Shown here: in pieces, positions 24,915 to 33,831 of the stretch | Numbering within the stretch: the first letter of the stretch is position 1 | Layout: every line of letters starts with the position of its first letter | NCBI GenBank assembly: GCA_013359265.1 | Contig: JABWCD010000011.1 | Span: 186,001 to 250,000 of the forward strand | Reading direction: 5' to 3' | Length of the DNA: 64,000 nt | DNA from: Candidatus Hydrogenedentota bacterium | GTDB lineage: Bacteria; Hydrogenedentota; Hydrogenedentia; Hydrogenedentales; SLHB01 | The notes under the pieces: model-generated | Database searches by the model: none | What the model was told of the DNA's origin: nothing | The model's input: the letters and a program-made list of their open reading frames with translations, nothing else | Position numbers and translations under genes: made by a program

Positions 24915-25676
24915 TCACCCCCGCTTCCGGGCAATGACCCGGATGCGCCGGTAGTCGGCATGCCAAGCGCCGTCACGGTACAATTGTACCCTACAATAAG
25001 TTTCGGCATGGGCCAGGAATTCTTTAACATTTTGCTCTGGAATGACTTGCAGCACGTTCCCCGCGAACATTCGAATCCAGTCCCGCAGACCGGTTTCCGG
25101 GTCATCGAGCTGGACATCGCGAGGGATCATGGCGGCCCATAGCACCTCAAGTCCATTTGCATCAAGTAGTTGCGAATACTCGGCGATTCCCGGGAAGTAC
25201 CAGATTGGGAATATTCCGAATGAATCAATGCCGAGGGTGTCCAAGGCCTTTCGGATTCCTGCCTGAATGATGGCGACGTTACCCTCACCTCCGAACTCTG
25301 CGACAAAGCGGCCGCCCGGCTCGAGCGCCGCCGCGATAGAGCGGACCACGTCACCGGCTTCGTGAATCCAGTGGAGCGCGGCGTTTGAAAAGACTGCGTC
25401 GAAGGGTTCATCGAACTGCATCACGCGCGCATCGGCAATGCGGAAGTCGAGGGCGGGGTATTTTGCACGCGCCTGCGCAATCATCTCGGCCGAGTTGTCC
25501 ATGCCGACGACCTTCGCGCCGCGCGACGCGATTTCGTGCGTGAGGTGTCCGGTACCGCATCCGAGATCGAGGATGCGCTCGCCGGGTTTCGGGTCGAGCG
25601 TATCGACGACTTCACGCCCATAACCGAAGACGTAGGCGTGCTTGGTGTCGTAGAGGGTTGCGTTCCACGCGGACAT
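24915..25676 (-). CDS. Class I SAM-dependent methyltransferase
   Basis: A 253-residue cytoplasmic enzyme with the Rossmann-like SAM fold. Motif I is RILDLGCGTGHLTHEIA, the acidic motif II end is VVGMDNSAEMI, motif III lies around FRIADARVMQF and the post-I region FDAVFSNAALHWI matches the Methyltransf_11/25 group (trans-aconitate methyltransferase-like). The acceptor cannot be told from the sequence. It is the last gene of a nitrilase-GNAT-methyltransferase operon: it starts 41 nt after the GNAT stop on the same strand. The protein has no signal peptide and the length is normal for the family. Confidence 0.9.
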   Translation of the reverse strand: MSAWNATLYDTKHAYVFGYGREVVDTLDPKPGERILDLGCGTGHLTHEIASRGAKVVGMDNSAEMIAQARAKYPALDFRIADARVMQFDEPFDAVFSNAALHWIHEAGDVVRSIAAALEPGGRFVAEFGGEGNVAIIQAGIRKALDTLGIDSFGIFPIWYFPGIAEYSQLLDANGLEVLWAAMIPRDVQLDDPETGLRDWIRMFAGNVLQVIPEQNVKEFLAHAETYCRVQLYRDGAWHADYRRIRVIARKRG

Positions 25677-25717
25677 ACAGATGGGTACCCTTTATCACGA
25701 TCCCAATTCTGTCGTTT

Positions 25718-26383
25718 CTATTGGCGGAAAGGGTTCCGCCACTCCATGAGCACGCCGTGGTTGCGGGATTCTTCGTCGTGCAAATAGTCACGGGTTATGC
25801 GCACGGGAACGCGGCCGCAGCGGAGGAGGAAGGTGACGATGGGATCGTGAATCTCGCCGGCGAGAATTTTCTTCAGATAGTGTTCGGGCGTTAGTTGCGA
25901 GGCGACCTTGGAGTAACCGGGCATGCGCGCGCCGCCGAGAAGGCGATCAAGATTCAGCTCGATGACGACGTCGTACATCGAGAACATGAGCAGTTTGCCG
26001 AGTCCCAGCTTTTGGAAGCGCGGTCGGACGCTGATGTCGACGACATACAGCGTGTTGCCGCTTGGATCGTGGTTGCGGATGTAGCCGTGGTCCGTGATCT
26101 CGGACCAGGAGTGATCGGTGTCGTTGGGGGACCAGTTGACGATGAGGCCGGTGATCGATCCCGCGAGCGCGCCTTCGACCTCGATGCAGTGCGCGCCTTC
26201 GGGAAACAGCGCGACGTGGTTGTTGAGTTGTTCCTCGTTCCACCAGAGTTCGGATGGAAACGGCGGCGGAAAGCATTCGCGTTGGACTTCGATGATGTCC
26301 TCGAAATCGTCGCGGGTGTATTCGCGGATTATCGCGTGAACGGGGCGGGCGCCATCGAAGACGTACGATTCGCGGCGGTACAT
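25718..26383 (-). CDS. GNAT-family N-acetyltransferase paired with a nitrilase-like gene
   Basis: A 221-residue GNAT protein: N-terminal REYTRDDFEDIIEVQRECFP, central ITGLIVNWSPNDTDHSWSEI, and acetyl-CoA-binding motif LYVVDISVRPRFQKLGLGKL (R-x2-Q/K-x-LG-x-G/K type, here RFQKLGLGK). In several phyla a GNAT domain of this kind is fused at the N-terminus of a carbon-nitrogen hydrolase. Here the two are separate and in the reverse gene order, the hydrolase first, with a 2-nt gap. I chose ATG 26383 because GGAAG sits just upstream; an ATG at 26395 would overlap the hydrolase stop by 10 nt. Substrate unknown; protein or small-amine acetylation are both possible. Confidence 0.82.
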   Translation of the reverse strand: MYRRESYVFDGARPVHAIIREYTRDDFEDIIEVQRECFPPPFPSELWWNEEQLNNHVALFPEGAHCIEVEGALAGSITGLIVNWSPNDTDHSWSEITDHGYIRNHDPSGNTLYVVDISVRPRFQKLGLGKLLMFSMYDVVIELNLDRLLGGARMPGYSKVASQLTPEHYLKKILAGEIHDPIVTFLLRCGRVPVRITRDYLHDEESRNHGVLMEWRNPFRQ

Positions 26384-26385
26384 GG

Positions 26386-27252
26386 TTACTTCCAATCCGT
26401 ATAGAGGTCGGTGCGGCGGTCGCGCCAGGTGGTGACCGATCCCTTTGCGCGCACTTCCTCGAGGAGCGCGAGATCAATGTCCGCCGTAACGATCATGTCG
26501 TGGTTCAGTTCACCTTCCGCGAGAATGCCGCGCGGCGGGAAGGGGACATCGTTTGGGGCGATGATGGCGGCCTGGCCGGTGTTCGCGCGCATGAAATCGA
26601 CGGTGGGCAGCGAGCCGACCGTTCCGGTGGTAACGACGTAGACCTGGTTCTCGACGGCGCGCGCGTGACAGCAGTAGCGCACGCGGTAGAAGCCGTGAAG
26701 ATCGTCGGTACACGAGGGGCAGAAAATGACATTCGCGCCTTGGGCGCGAACCATGCGCACGATTTCCGGAAATTCGATGTCGTAGCAGGTGAGCACGGCG
26801 ATGCGTCCCTTCGCGGTGTCGAACACCTGCACACTATCGCCGGGAGCAATATTCCACTCGGCGACTTCGGTCGGTGTGATATGGAGTTTCGGCTGCTCGC
26901 CGATGCGGCCATCGGGAAAGAAGAGGTGCGCGGTGTTTTGCAGTTTGCCGTCGCGTTCGAGCACGTGCGTGCCGGCGACGATGTGCATGCCGGCATCACG
27001 TGCGAGGCGCGCGAAGAGTTCGAGATATTGGGCAGTGTAACGGGGAAGATGGGTTATCGGACGCGCCACGGACGATTGCGTTTGTCGATCCGGGATTGAC
27101 AGGAGTTGGGTGGTGAAGAACTCGGGGAACAGCAGAAATTCCGTCGCGAATTCCTGGGCGAGGCGCACGTAGTGTTCGCAGCGCGCCGCGAACGCGCCGA
27201 ACGAGTCGATGGAATGCAAATGATATTGGACGGCGGATACGCGAATTTTCAT
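26386..27252 (-). CDS. Carbon-nitrogen hydrolase (nitrilase superfamily)
   Basis: A 288-residue cytoplasmic nitrilase-superfamily amidase with an intact Glu-Lys-Cys triad: Glu44 in LLFPEFFTTQL, Lys122 in PKLHITPTE and Cys156 in VLTCYDIEFPE. Sequence around the triad matches the branch found fused to GNAT acetyltransferases rather than aliphatic nitrilases or biotinidases. It probably cleaves an amide bond of a small metabolite or an acyl-amide made by the neighbouring acetyltransferase. It is the first gene of a three-gene operon with the GNAT protein and a methyltransferase. The upstream region (27253-27363) has a short GTCGTAT/GACCTATAC repeat. Length is normal for the family. Confidence 0.88.
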   Translation of the reverse strand: MKIRVSAVQYHLHSIDSFGAFAARCEHYVRLAQEFATEFLLFPEFFTTQLLSIPDRQTQSSVARPITHLPRYTAQYLELFARLARDAGMHIVAGTHVLERDGKLQNTAHLFFPDGRIGEQPKLHITPTEVAEWNIAPGDSVQVFDTAKGRIAVLTCYDIEFPEIVRMVRAQGANVIFCPSCTDDLHGFYRVRYCCHARAVENQVYVVTTGTVGSLPTVDFMRANTGQAAIIAPNDVPFPPRGILAEGELNHDMIVTADIDLALLEEVRAKGSVTTWRDRRTDLYTDWK

Positions 27253-27312
27253 GTGTGGATTCTAGCGGCTGCGCCGGCAAGATGCGAACGCGATCGATGC
27301 GACCGATCGATG

Positions 27313-27342
27313 AGTCGTATCGGACCTATACGACCTATACAG
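27313..27342. repeat. GACCTATAC-type intergenic repeat
   Basis: AGTCGTATCGGACCTATACG followed by ACCTATACAG shows tandem GACCTATAC units plus a reverse-complement GTCGTAT. A related element lies at 45352-45387, and a more diverged CCCGATA version at 61342-61386. Confidence 0.55.
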
Positions 27343-27363
27343 CTTCGCAGAGATTCCGGCAGT

Positions 27364-27714
27364 TTAGAGAATATCGAGCACCTTCTCGGGCGGGCGACCA
27401 ATGGCGGCTTTCTTTCCGCTGATAACAATGGGGCGTTCGAGGAGAATCGGGTCTTTCGCTATGGCGCGGGCGATGTCGTCCGCGGAGCTTTTCGCGGTGA
27501 GGCCCGATTCTTTGTAGGCGGGTTCCTTCGTGCGGACGATAGCCGCGGCGTCTTCGTCGAGCATTTTCATGATCGATTTTACTTCGCCCTTTGTGGGTGG
27601 GTCTTTCAGGTACTCGACAATCGCCGGCGCGATGCCGTGGTCCTTCAAGAGGGCGAGCGTTTCGCGGCTCTTGGTGCAGCGGGGATTGTGGTAGATGGTA
27701 ATGTTCTTCATCAT
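27364..27714 (-). CDS. arsC: Arsenate reductase, ArsC (glutaredoxin-linked) family
   Basis: A 116-residue thioredoxin-fold protein with all family residues: Cys13 in YHNPRCTKSRETL, Arg61 in RTKEPAY, Arg94 in LLERPIV and Arg107 in GRPPEKVL. These match the active-site cysteine and the three arginines of E. coli R773 ArsC (Cys12, Arg60, Arg94, Arg107). It reduces arsenate to arsenite using glutathione/glutaredoxin. No arsenite exporter or ArsR gene is next to it, so it is a stand-alone copy. The ArsC/Spx/YffB fold is shared by non-arsenate reductases, but the complete arginine set supports the ArsC call. Two adjacent ATG codons (27714, 27711) are possible starts. Confidence 0.9.
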   Translation of the reverse strand: MMKNITIYHNPRCTKSRETLALLKDHGIAPAIVEYLKDPPTKGEVKSIMKMLDEDAAAIVRTKEPAYKESGLTAKSSADDIARAIAKDPILLERPIVISGKKAAIGRPPEKVLDIL

Positions 27715-27796
27715 TTCACCTGCGATTACGTCATCTTTTTAACTTCGCAGCTCGTGGCCGCCCTCGTCATCGTGGAGCGATCACCTCGAGTCATGA

Positions 27797-27836
27797 AGAT
27801 CGAGTACGATGACGAAGCAGGAGCATGAGCACGAAT
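27797..27836. repeat. GAGCAC/GATTAC-type intergenic repeat
   Basis: AGATCGAGTACGATGACGAA, then GCAGGAGCATGAGCACGAAT, a diverged copy of the family. It lies between the stop of the unknown gene at 27870 and the start of arsC, next to a TCATCGTGGAGCGATCACCT stretch that may form the opposite arm. Confidence 0.6.
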
Positions 27837-27869
27837 GACCGCGCGTCGTTCTTTTTGCTCGCCCGCCGG

Positions 27870-28340
27870 CTACTGTTCCGCGCACCAACAGAACAGCGCA
27901 ACCCACTCGCGCCGCTGCAAATCGATCAGGCGCGCGGGCGATTTGGCATGCTGCGACTCCACGTCATCGATGAATTCGTGTGGATCGTAGCCTTCGATAC
28001 GCGCCATGGCCGGGTGTTTGCCGACGCGATGGAACCAGTAATGGCTGTTCCCGAAATCGCCTTCACGCCGGTGCATGATACCGTGCCAGAACGAGCCGGT
28101 CGCGTCATCGATGCCCTGACTGATTTTGTGGCTGCGGTCGAGTTCATCGACATAGAGCCACAGGCCCGCGCACAGCGGCGGCCGCGCGGCGAGTTCCGGC
28201 GACGAGACAGCAGCCTCGACGAGTTCTTTCAGCTCGGGCGATGCGCCGCGCGTGACGACGAGTTGCCCCATGGCCCGATCGGGCGGGAGCGCGTCTAACA
28301 CGGGTTGGACGCGCTCCGCAATTATCGTCGGGACGTACAC
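27870..28340 (-). CDS. Conserved-looking protein of unknown function
   Basis: A 156-residue soluble protein. The middle is dense in aromatic, His and Asp residues: LWLYVDELDRSHKISQGIDD, then ATGSFWHGIMHRREGDFGNS and HYWFHRVGKHPAM. This dense pattern (several His, Trp and Arg in a row) looks like an active or ligand-binding site and is unlikely to be random. I cannot name the family. The gene starts 1 nt after the PqaA-family stop on the same strand and is almost certainly co-transcribed with it. No signal peptide or membrane segment is present. A metal-dependent or sugar-binding role is conceivable but unsupported. Confidence 0.75.
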   Translation of the reverse strand: MYVPTIIAERVQPVLDALPPDRAMGQLVVTRGASPELKELVEAAVSSPELAARPPLCAGLWLYVDELDRSHKISQGIDDATGSFWHGIMHRREGDFGNSHYWFHRVGKHPAMARIEGYDPHEFIDDVESQHAKSPARLIDLQRREWVALFCWCAEQ

Positions 28341-28341
28341 G

Positions 28342-29814
28342 CTATTTCGACGCCTGCTTCGACGCGATGAATCCCTTGGGCGTTTCCGGTGTCGGCAACT
28401 CGAACGGTTCGATGTCCGGCTTCACGCGCACGTCCGTGGTAAATTTGAACGGAATGAACCCGCTCGAGGGGAAGGTCATTTCGACCATGTACGCGGTGAA
28501 ACCCTTTTCCGGTTTGGGAACATCGCCGACATACACGCCGTTGGATTTCTCGGTAAGGTCGGTGCTGGTCCACGCCGAGTCGCCGATCGTGTCGACACGG
28601 AAATCGCGCGCGTTGGGATTGGTCGCCTGCCACAGCTTGACGCTGGACGGCTTGTCTTTGCACGTGACTTTGATCGACCCGTCCTTTTGCAGCTTCCACG
28701 AGAACTTCGGGCGCGGCGTGCCGTTGAGGATTGAACTGTAGAACGCGAGCATGCTCTCGCGCGCATCGGTGCCGCCGAGCGAATGTTTCGCGTTTGGCAC
28801 GTTGCGCAGGTAATTCTCACCCGGAAGTTGCGTGAAGTAATACTGGGTGGAATCCGGCAAAAAGAACTCGTCGCCGCACGCGTTCACGATAAACTTCGGG
28901 ATAGTGTATCGGTTGCGGTAACTGAATGGTTCTTCGATTTTCATCAGCGCCGCGTATTCGGGCGTGCCGGTCCAGTTCATGATGCCCATCTCCTGGTAGT
29001 CGCCCACGGCGGGCGCCCAGAAGCCGTAGACCTTGTAGTGGTGCTCGAACGACGGGACGACGTTGAGCATGTTGATCACGAAAGGCGTGATGGCGATGAC
29101 GCGCTTGTCGACGGCGGCGGTGGTCCACGTGGTCCAGCCGCGTTTCGAACCGCCGGCGACCATAAAGGTATCGACCTTCGCGCCGCCGGTCTCGGGCAAC
29201 GCGCAGACCGCGGTGATCGTGTCCATCGCGCGGACGGCGGACTTCGTCATCGGCAGGCGGAGCGGCCATTTCTCGTCGCCGGTGCGCATGTACTTGTCCC
29301 ATGTGTACGCGATGATTTCGTCCTCGGTGCGTTTGCGCCCGTTGTCGTCGGCGAAGACGAGCGGTTCGCTGGGGACGGTGGGCAGCATGGCGCAGACGGA
29401 CTGCGTCATCACGGCCATTTTTGCGAAGCCTTCGTCAATCTTCTCGGGCGCGGGCTTGTTGTTGTTTCCGCCGCCGATGTAAAGCAAGGCCGTCGAGTGC
29501 TTGAGGTTGTCCGGCTTGATAATCATCAGATAGTGCTGCCAGAGCGGTTTGTCGACTTCTTTCTCGGTTAGGTATTGCTGCGACACCATATCGACAATGT
29601 ATCCGGTGTAGCCTTCGCCTTTGATCGTATTGACAACCTTGTAGCTGTAATTGGGATCGGGCGCGGCGACATAACGATCGAGCGCGGTCTTTTCGCCGGC
29701 GGCGACGGTTGGCGGACGATAGGCGGGAGTTGTTGCGCAGCCCGCAAGCGCCAACGCGACGAGGACGGGGACAACATACCGGACGGCGCGTTGCCGCAGG
29801 AGTTGGTTAAACAT
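28342..29814 (-). CDS. PhoPQ-activated pathogenicity-related (PqaA) family lipoprotein
   Basis: A 490-residue exported lipoprotein with signal MFNQLLRQRAVRYVVPVLVA and a lipobox (ALAGC). The body matches the PhoPQ_related/PqaA family (PF10142): YLMIIKPDNLKHSTALLYIG, then a VAGGSKRGWTTWTTAAVDKR elbow (Ser in the GGSKRGW motif) and INMLNVVPSFEHHYKVYGFW. The family has an alpha/beta hydrolase fold and includes the Salmonella PqaA. Enzyme function is not established. Start 29814 is chosen because AAGGAG lies 9 nt upstream and the lipoprotein signal begins there; an in-frame extension to 30102 has no coding character. It is followed by the small unknown gene with a 1-nt gap. Confidence 0.9.
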   Translation of the reverse strand: MFNQLLRQRAVRYVVPVLVALALAGCATTPAYRPPTVAAGEKTALDRYVAAPDPNYSYKVVNTIKGEGYTGYIVDMVSQQYLTEKEVDKPLWQHYLMIIKPDNLKHSTALLYIGGGNNNKPAPEKIDEGFAKMAVMTQSVCAMLPTVPSEPLVFADDNGRKRTEDEIIAYTWDKYMRTGDEKWPLRLPMTKSAVRAMDTITAVCALPETGGAKVDTFMVAGGSKRGWTTWTTAAVDKRVIAITPFVINMLNVVPSFEHHYKVYGFWAPAVGDYQEMGIMNWTGTPEYAALMKIEEPFSYRNRYTIPKFIVNACGDEFFLPDSTQYYFTQLPGENYLRNVPNAKHSLGGTDARESMLAFYSSILNGTPRPKFSWKLQKDGSIKVTCKDKPSSVKLWQATNPNARDFRVDTIGDSAWTSTDLTEKSNGVYVGDVPKPEKGFTAYMVEMTFPSSGFIPFKFTTDVRVKPDIEPFELPTPETPKGFIASKQASK

Positions 29815-29950
29815 GACAGTAGCTCCTTCAGAATTGCCCTGATTCGCGGACAAGGAAGGGCTAACGGTGGCAGGTTTGCGCCGGATTTTCAAGCGAATCG
29901 GTACGTCCCGATTGGTGCATAATGGCGGCTGGGAAATCAAGGACCGAAGT

Positions 29951-30661
29951 ATGACGCATCCGCCGGGTTGGAAGTCCCGCCTGTGTATCGTTCTAGTTCT
30001 CGCGGGCGTCGCGGGCGCCGCAGAGTACACGATCGATACAGCGGAATCCTTATTCGCCGTGGTGGTGCACAAGGGGGGAATCGCGGCACGCTTTGCGCAC
30101 AACCATCTTGTTGTCGCGCAGGCGTACGCGGCGAAGCTGTCGATTGCGGGAACGGACCCCGCGACGATCCGGTTTGACGTGGATATCGAAGCGGCGCAAC
30201 TTCAGGTGGATGCGCCGGAGGCGCACACAAAATGGTATCCGGAGATCGCCGAGGCGGGGATATTGGACGAACCGTTCAAACCGCTGGACGACGCGGACCG
30301 CAAGACCATCGCGGAGCATATGCTGGCGAAAGGTCAGCTCGACGTTAAACAGTTCCCGAGGATTTCCGCGAAGGTCGTGGAGGTGCGCGAAGAACGGGGG
30401 ACGTATCTCGAGCGGGAGTATACGCACGTCGTTACATTGGACTTCACGGTGCACGGCACGAGCGTGCAGCGGGAGTGCCCGGCGAGAATCGTCATCGAGG
30501 ACGGGCGCGTGAAGGTGGACGCGGTTGGCGCGTTTACGTTCAGCGGATTTGGAATCAAGCCGTACAGCGCGATGGCTGGCGCTGTGAAGAACAGGGATGA
30601 GTTCCACGTGTTTGTGCGCGTCCGCGCGTTGGCGGAGGGCACGGGAGCTCAAGACGAGTAA
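29951..30661 (+). CDS. YceI-family periplasmic protein
   Basis: A 236-residue exported protein with signal peptide WKSRLCIVLVLAGVAGA. It shows the YceI lipocalin-like beta barrel: EYTIDTAESLFAVVVHKGG, IRFDVDIEAAQLQVDAPEAH, KQFPRISAKVVEVREERGTY and HVVTLDFTVHGTSVQRECPA segments. YceI proteins bind isoprenoid or fatty-acyl ligands such as polyprenyl chains in the periplasm. I chose ATG 29951 since the signal peptide starts there; the in-frame ATG at 29867 is inside the divergent spacer. It is divergent from the PqaA-like gene (137 bp) and convergent with pntB. Confidence 0.85.
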   Translation: MTHPPGWKSRLCIVLVLAGVAGAAEYTIDTAESLFAVVVHKGGIAARFAHNHLVVAQAYAAKLSIAGTDPATIRFDVDIEAAQLQVDAPEAHTKWYPEIAEAGILDEPFKPLDDADRKTIAEHMLAKGQLDVKQFPRISAKVVEVREERGTYLEREYTHVVTLDFTVHGTSVQRECPARIVIEDGRVKVDAVGAFTFSGFGIKPYSAMAGAVKNRDEFHVFVRVRALAEGTGAQDE

Positions 30662-30793
30662 GCATAGGGTCGCGCAGGGCGTGAGCGGCAAATTACTTCG
30701 GCGACAGTTCGCGATTCGGTCACAGCCACCGCTGCATCATTGGCGCTAAGATTTGACGACGCCGTGTGGGGCAGCCCGTGACTTTCCCCTCGA

Positions 30794-32203
<1,410 letters not shown>

Positions 32204-32274
32204 TTTGGCATCGGACGCGACGTGCACGGGCGCCTCCGCGGCCGCGAGAACGAGCGTTGCTATGGCGTGCGCGT

Positions 32275-32574
32275 TCAAGAGCCGCCTTTCTTCGATTTGC
32301 TCTTGAACATTGCGAGCATACGATCGGTGACGAGGTATCCGCCGACGACGTTGATCGTCGCAAAGGTCACTGCGGCGACCCCAAGAACCGTGTTGAGCGT
32401 ATTGTCGAGATTGGTGCCCGCGGCGAGCAGCGCGCCGACAATGGTGATGCCGGAGATGGCGTTCGCGCCGGATGTCAACGGCGTGTGCAGCATGGACGGG
32501 ACCTTCGAGATCAGCTCGAGCCCGAGGAAGATCGCGAGGGTGAACGTGAACAAGAGCATCATCATTTCCATCAT
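32275..32574 (-). CDS. pntAB: NAD(P) transhydrogenase subunit alpha part 2
   Basis: A 99-residue membrane subunit with three helices: MMMLLFTFTLAIFLGLELIS, then a GANAISGITIVGALLAAG helix and a VLGVAAVTFATINVVGGYLV helix. The motif SKVPSMLHTPLTSGANAISG is the conserved Pnt alpha domain II signature. In E. coli this region is fused to PntA; here the subunit is separate, as in Rhodospirillum-type operons. ATG 32574 overlaps the pntAA stop (ATGA). Confidence 0.93.
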   Translation of the reverse strand: MMEMMMLLFTFTLAIFLGLELISKVPSMLHTPLTSGANAISGITIVGALLAAGTNLDNTLNTVLGVAAVTFATINVVGGYLVTDRMLAMFKSKSKKGGS

Positions 32575-33725
32575 GCGGCACCGCCCGTCTGCTTCGCGTA
32601 GGCCGATTGAATCGTTTCGTTGACGACTGCGCCGCCGTGCGTGACCAAACACCCGCGGACAATTTCGTCGTCGCGCTTCAATACGAACGACTTCGATTCT
32701 TTGTCCCAGAAATCTTCGATAAATCCGCCGAGGTTCGAGGAATACATCTGGCTGGCGTGCACGGATACGCGCGCGGGGAGATTCGCAAGGCCGACGATCC
32801 TCACGCCGTTCTGCGTAGCCTCCTCGCCGGCGACCGAACCTTCGACGTTACCGCCCGTCTCGACAGCGAGATCGACAATGACGCTGCCGGGTTTCATGCG
32901 CGCGATCATCTCTTTCGTAATGATGACGGGGGCCCGGCGGCCGAACAGTTGCGCGGTCGTGATGACGATATCGGACTGCGCACAGACGGCAGCCATCGCT
33001 TCGCGCTGCTTCGCCTGCTGCTCCGGCGTGAGTTCCTTCGCGTATCCGTCCTTCGTCTGCCCGGTCTCGCCGAGATCGACTTTGACGAACTTCGCGCCGA
33101 GCGACTTTACCTGCTCTTCGACAACGGGGCGAGTATCGAACGCGTCGACGCGCGCGCCGAGGCGTTTCGCCGTGGCGATGGCTTGCAGACCGGCGACTCC
33201 CGCCCCGATCACAAACACGCGCGACGGCGATATCGTCCCGGCGGGGGTCATCATCATGGGAAGAATTCGCGGGAGACGATCCGCGGCGATGAGCACGGCA
33301 ACGTATCCCGCGAGGCTCGCCTGCGAACTGAGCGCGTCCATCTTCTGTGCCTTTGTCGTGCGGGGGATCATTTCCATGCTGATTGCGCTGACACCGGCGG
33401 CGGCGAGCGCTTCGACAAGGGGGCGCTCGTTGAACGGATCGAGAAAGCTGATGTGGATGCAGCCGCGTTTCAGCAGGGAAACTTCGTCCAGCGGCGGCTT
33501 ACGAATGCGCAACACCATGTCGGCGGCGGCAAGGCCTGCTGCGCGATCGGCGGCTACGGTTGCGCCTGCGGCCTCGTATGCGGCGTCCTCGTGCAGCGCG
33601 GAACGGCCCATGCCGGACTCGACCGTGACGTATGCGCCCAACTTCACGAGCTTCGCAGCGGTGTCGGGAGTAATAGGCGCGCGCAGTTCGGCCGCGTCGT
33701 ATTCCTTCGGCACGAATATCTGCAT
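32571..33725 (-). CDS. pntAA: NAD(P) transhydrogenase subunit alpha part 1
   Basis: A 384-residue soluble NAD(H)-binding subunit (domain I). It opens MQIFVPKEYDAAELRAPITP and continues with KLGAYVTVESGMGRSALHED, family hallmarks shared with alanine dehydrogenase. The dinucleotide fold has VIGAGVAGLQAIATAKRLGA followed by a DTRPVVEEQVKSLGA acidic end, and the mobile-loop region is at EVGG-like VETGGNVEGSV. Length equals that of Rhodospirillum PntAA. GGGGAG lies 6 nt before ATG 33725. A TTGCGA-N18-TATACT promoter on the minus strand lies in the 106-bp spacer shared with the divergent photolyase. Confidence 0.94.
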   Translation of the reverse strand: MQIFVPKEYDAAELRAPITPDTAAKLVKLGAYVTVESGMGRSALHEDAAYEAAGATVAADRAAGLAAADMVLRIRKPPLDEVSLLKRGCIHISFLDPFNERPLVEALAAAGVSAISMEMIPRTTKAQKMDALSSQASLAGYVAVLIAADRLPRILPMMMTPAGTISPSRVFVIGAGVAGLQAIATAKRLGARVDAFDTRPVVEEQVKSLGAKFVKVDLGETGQTKDGYAKELTPEQQAKQREAMAAVCAQSDIVITTAQLFGRRAPVIITKEMIARMKPGSVIVDLAVETGGNVEGSVAGEEATQNGVRIVGLANLPARVSVHASQMYSSNLGGFIEDFWDKESKSFVLKRDDEIVRGCLVTHGGAVVNETIQSAYAKQTGGAA

Positions 33726-33772
33726 CCGCTCCCCCAAGAAACTGCCGCCCGTGTTCCGATACGAATTGCGAT

Positions 33773-33802
33773 AGTATAGGCGCGCCGCGGATTGACTCGC
33801 AA
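33773..33802 (-). promoter_or_regulatory. Putative promoter of the pnt operon
   Basis: On the minus strand TTGCGA (33797-33802 on plus coordinates) and TATACT (33773-33778) are separated by 18 nt and lie 48 nt upstream of the pntAA start. Resemblance to sigma70 boxes only. Confidence 0.4.
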
Positions 33803-33831
33803 CATCGCGGCATCGGTAAAGGCGGTACAAC

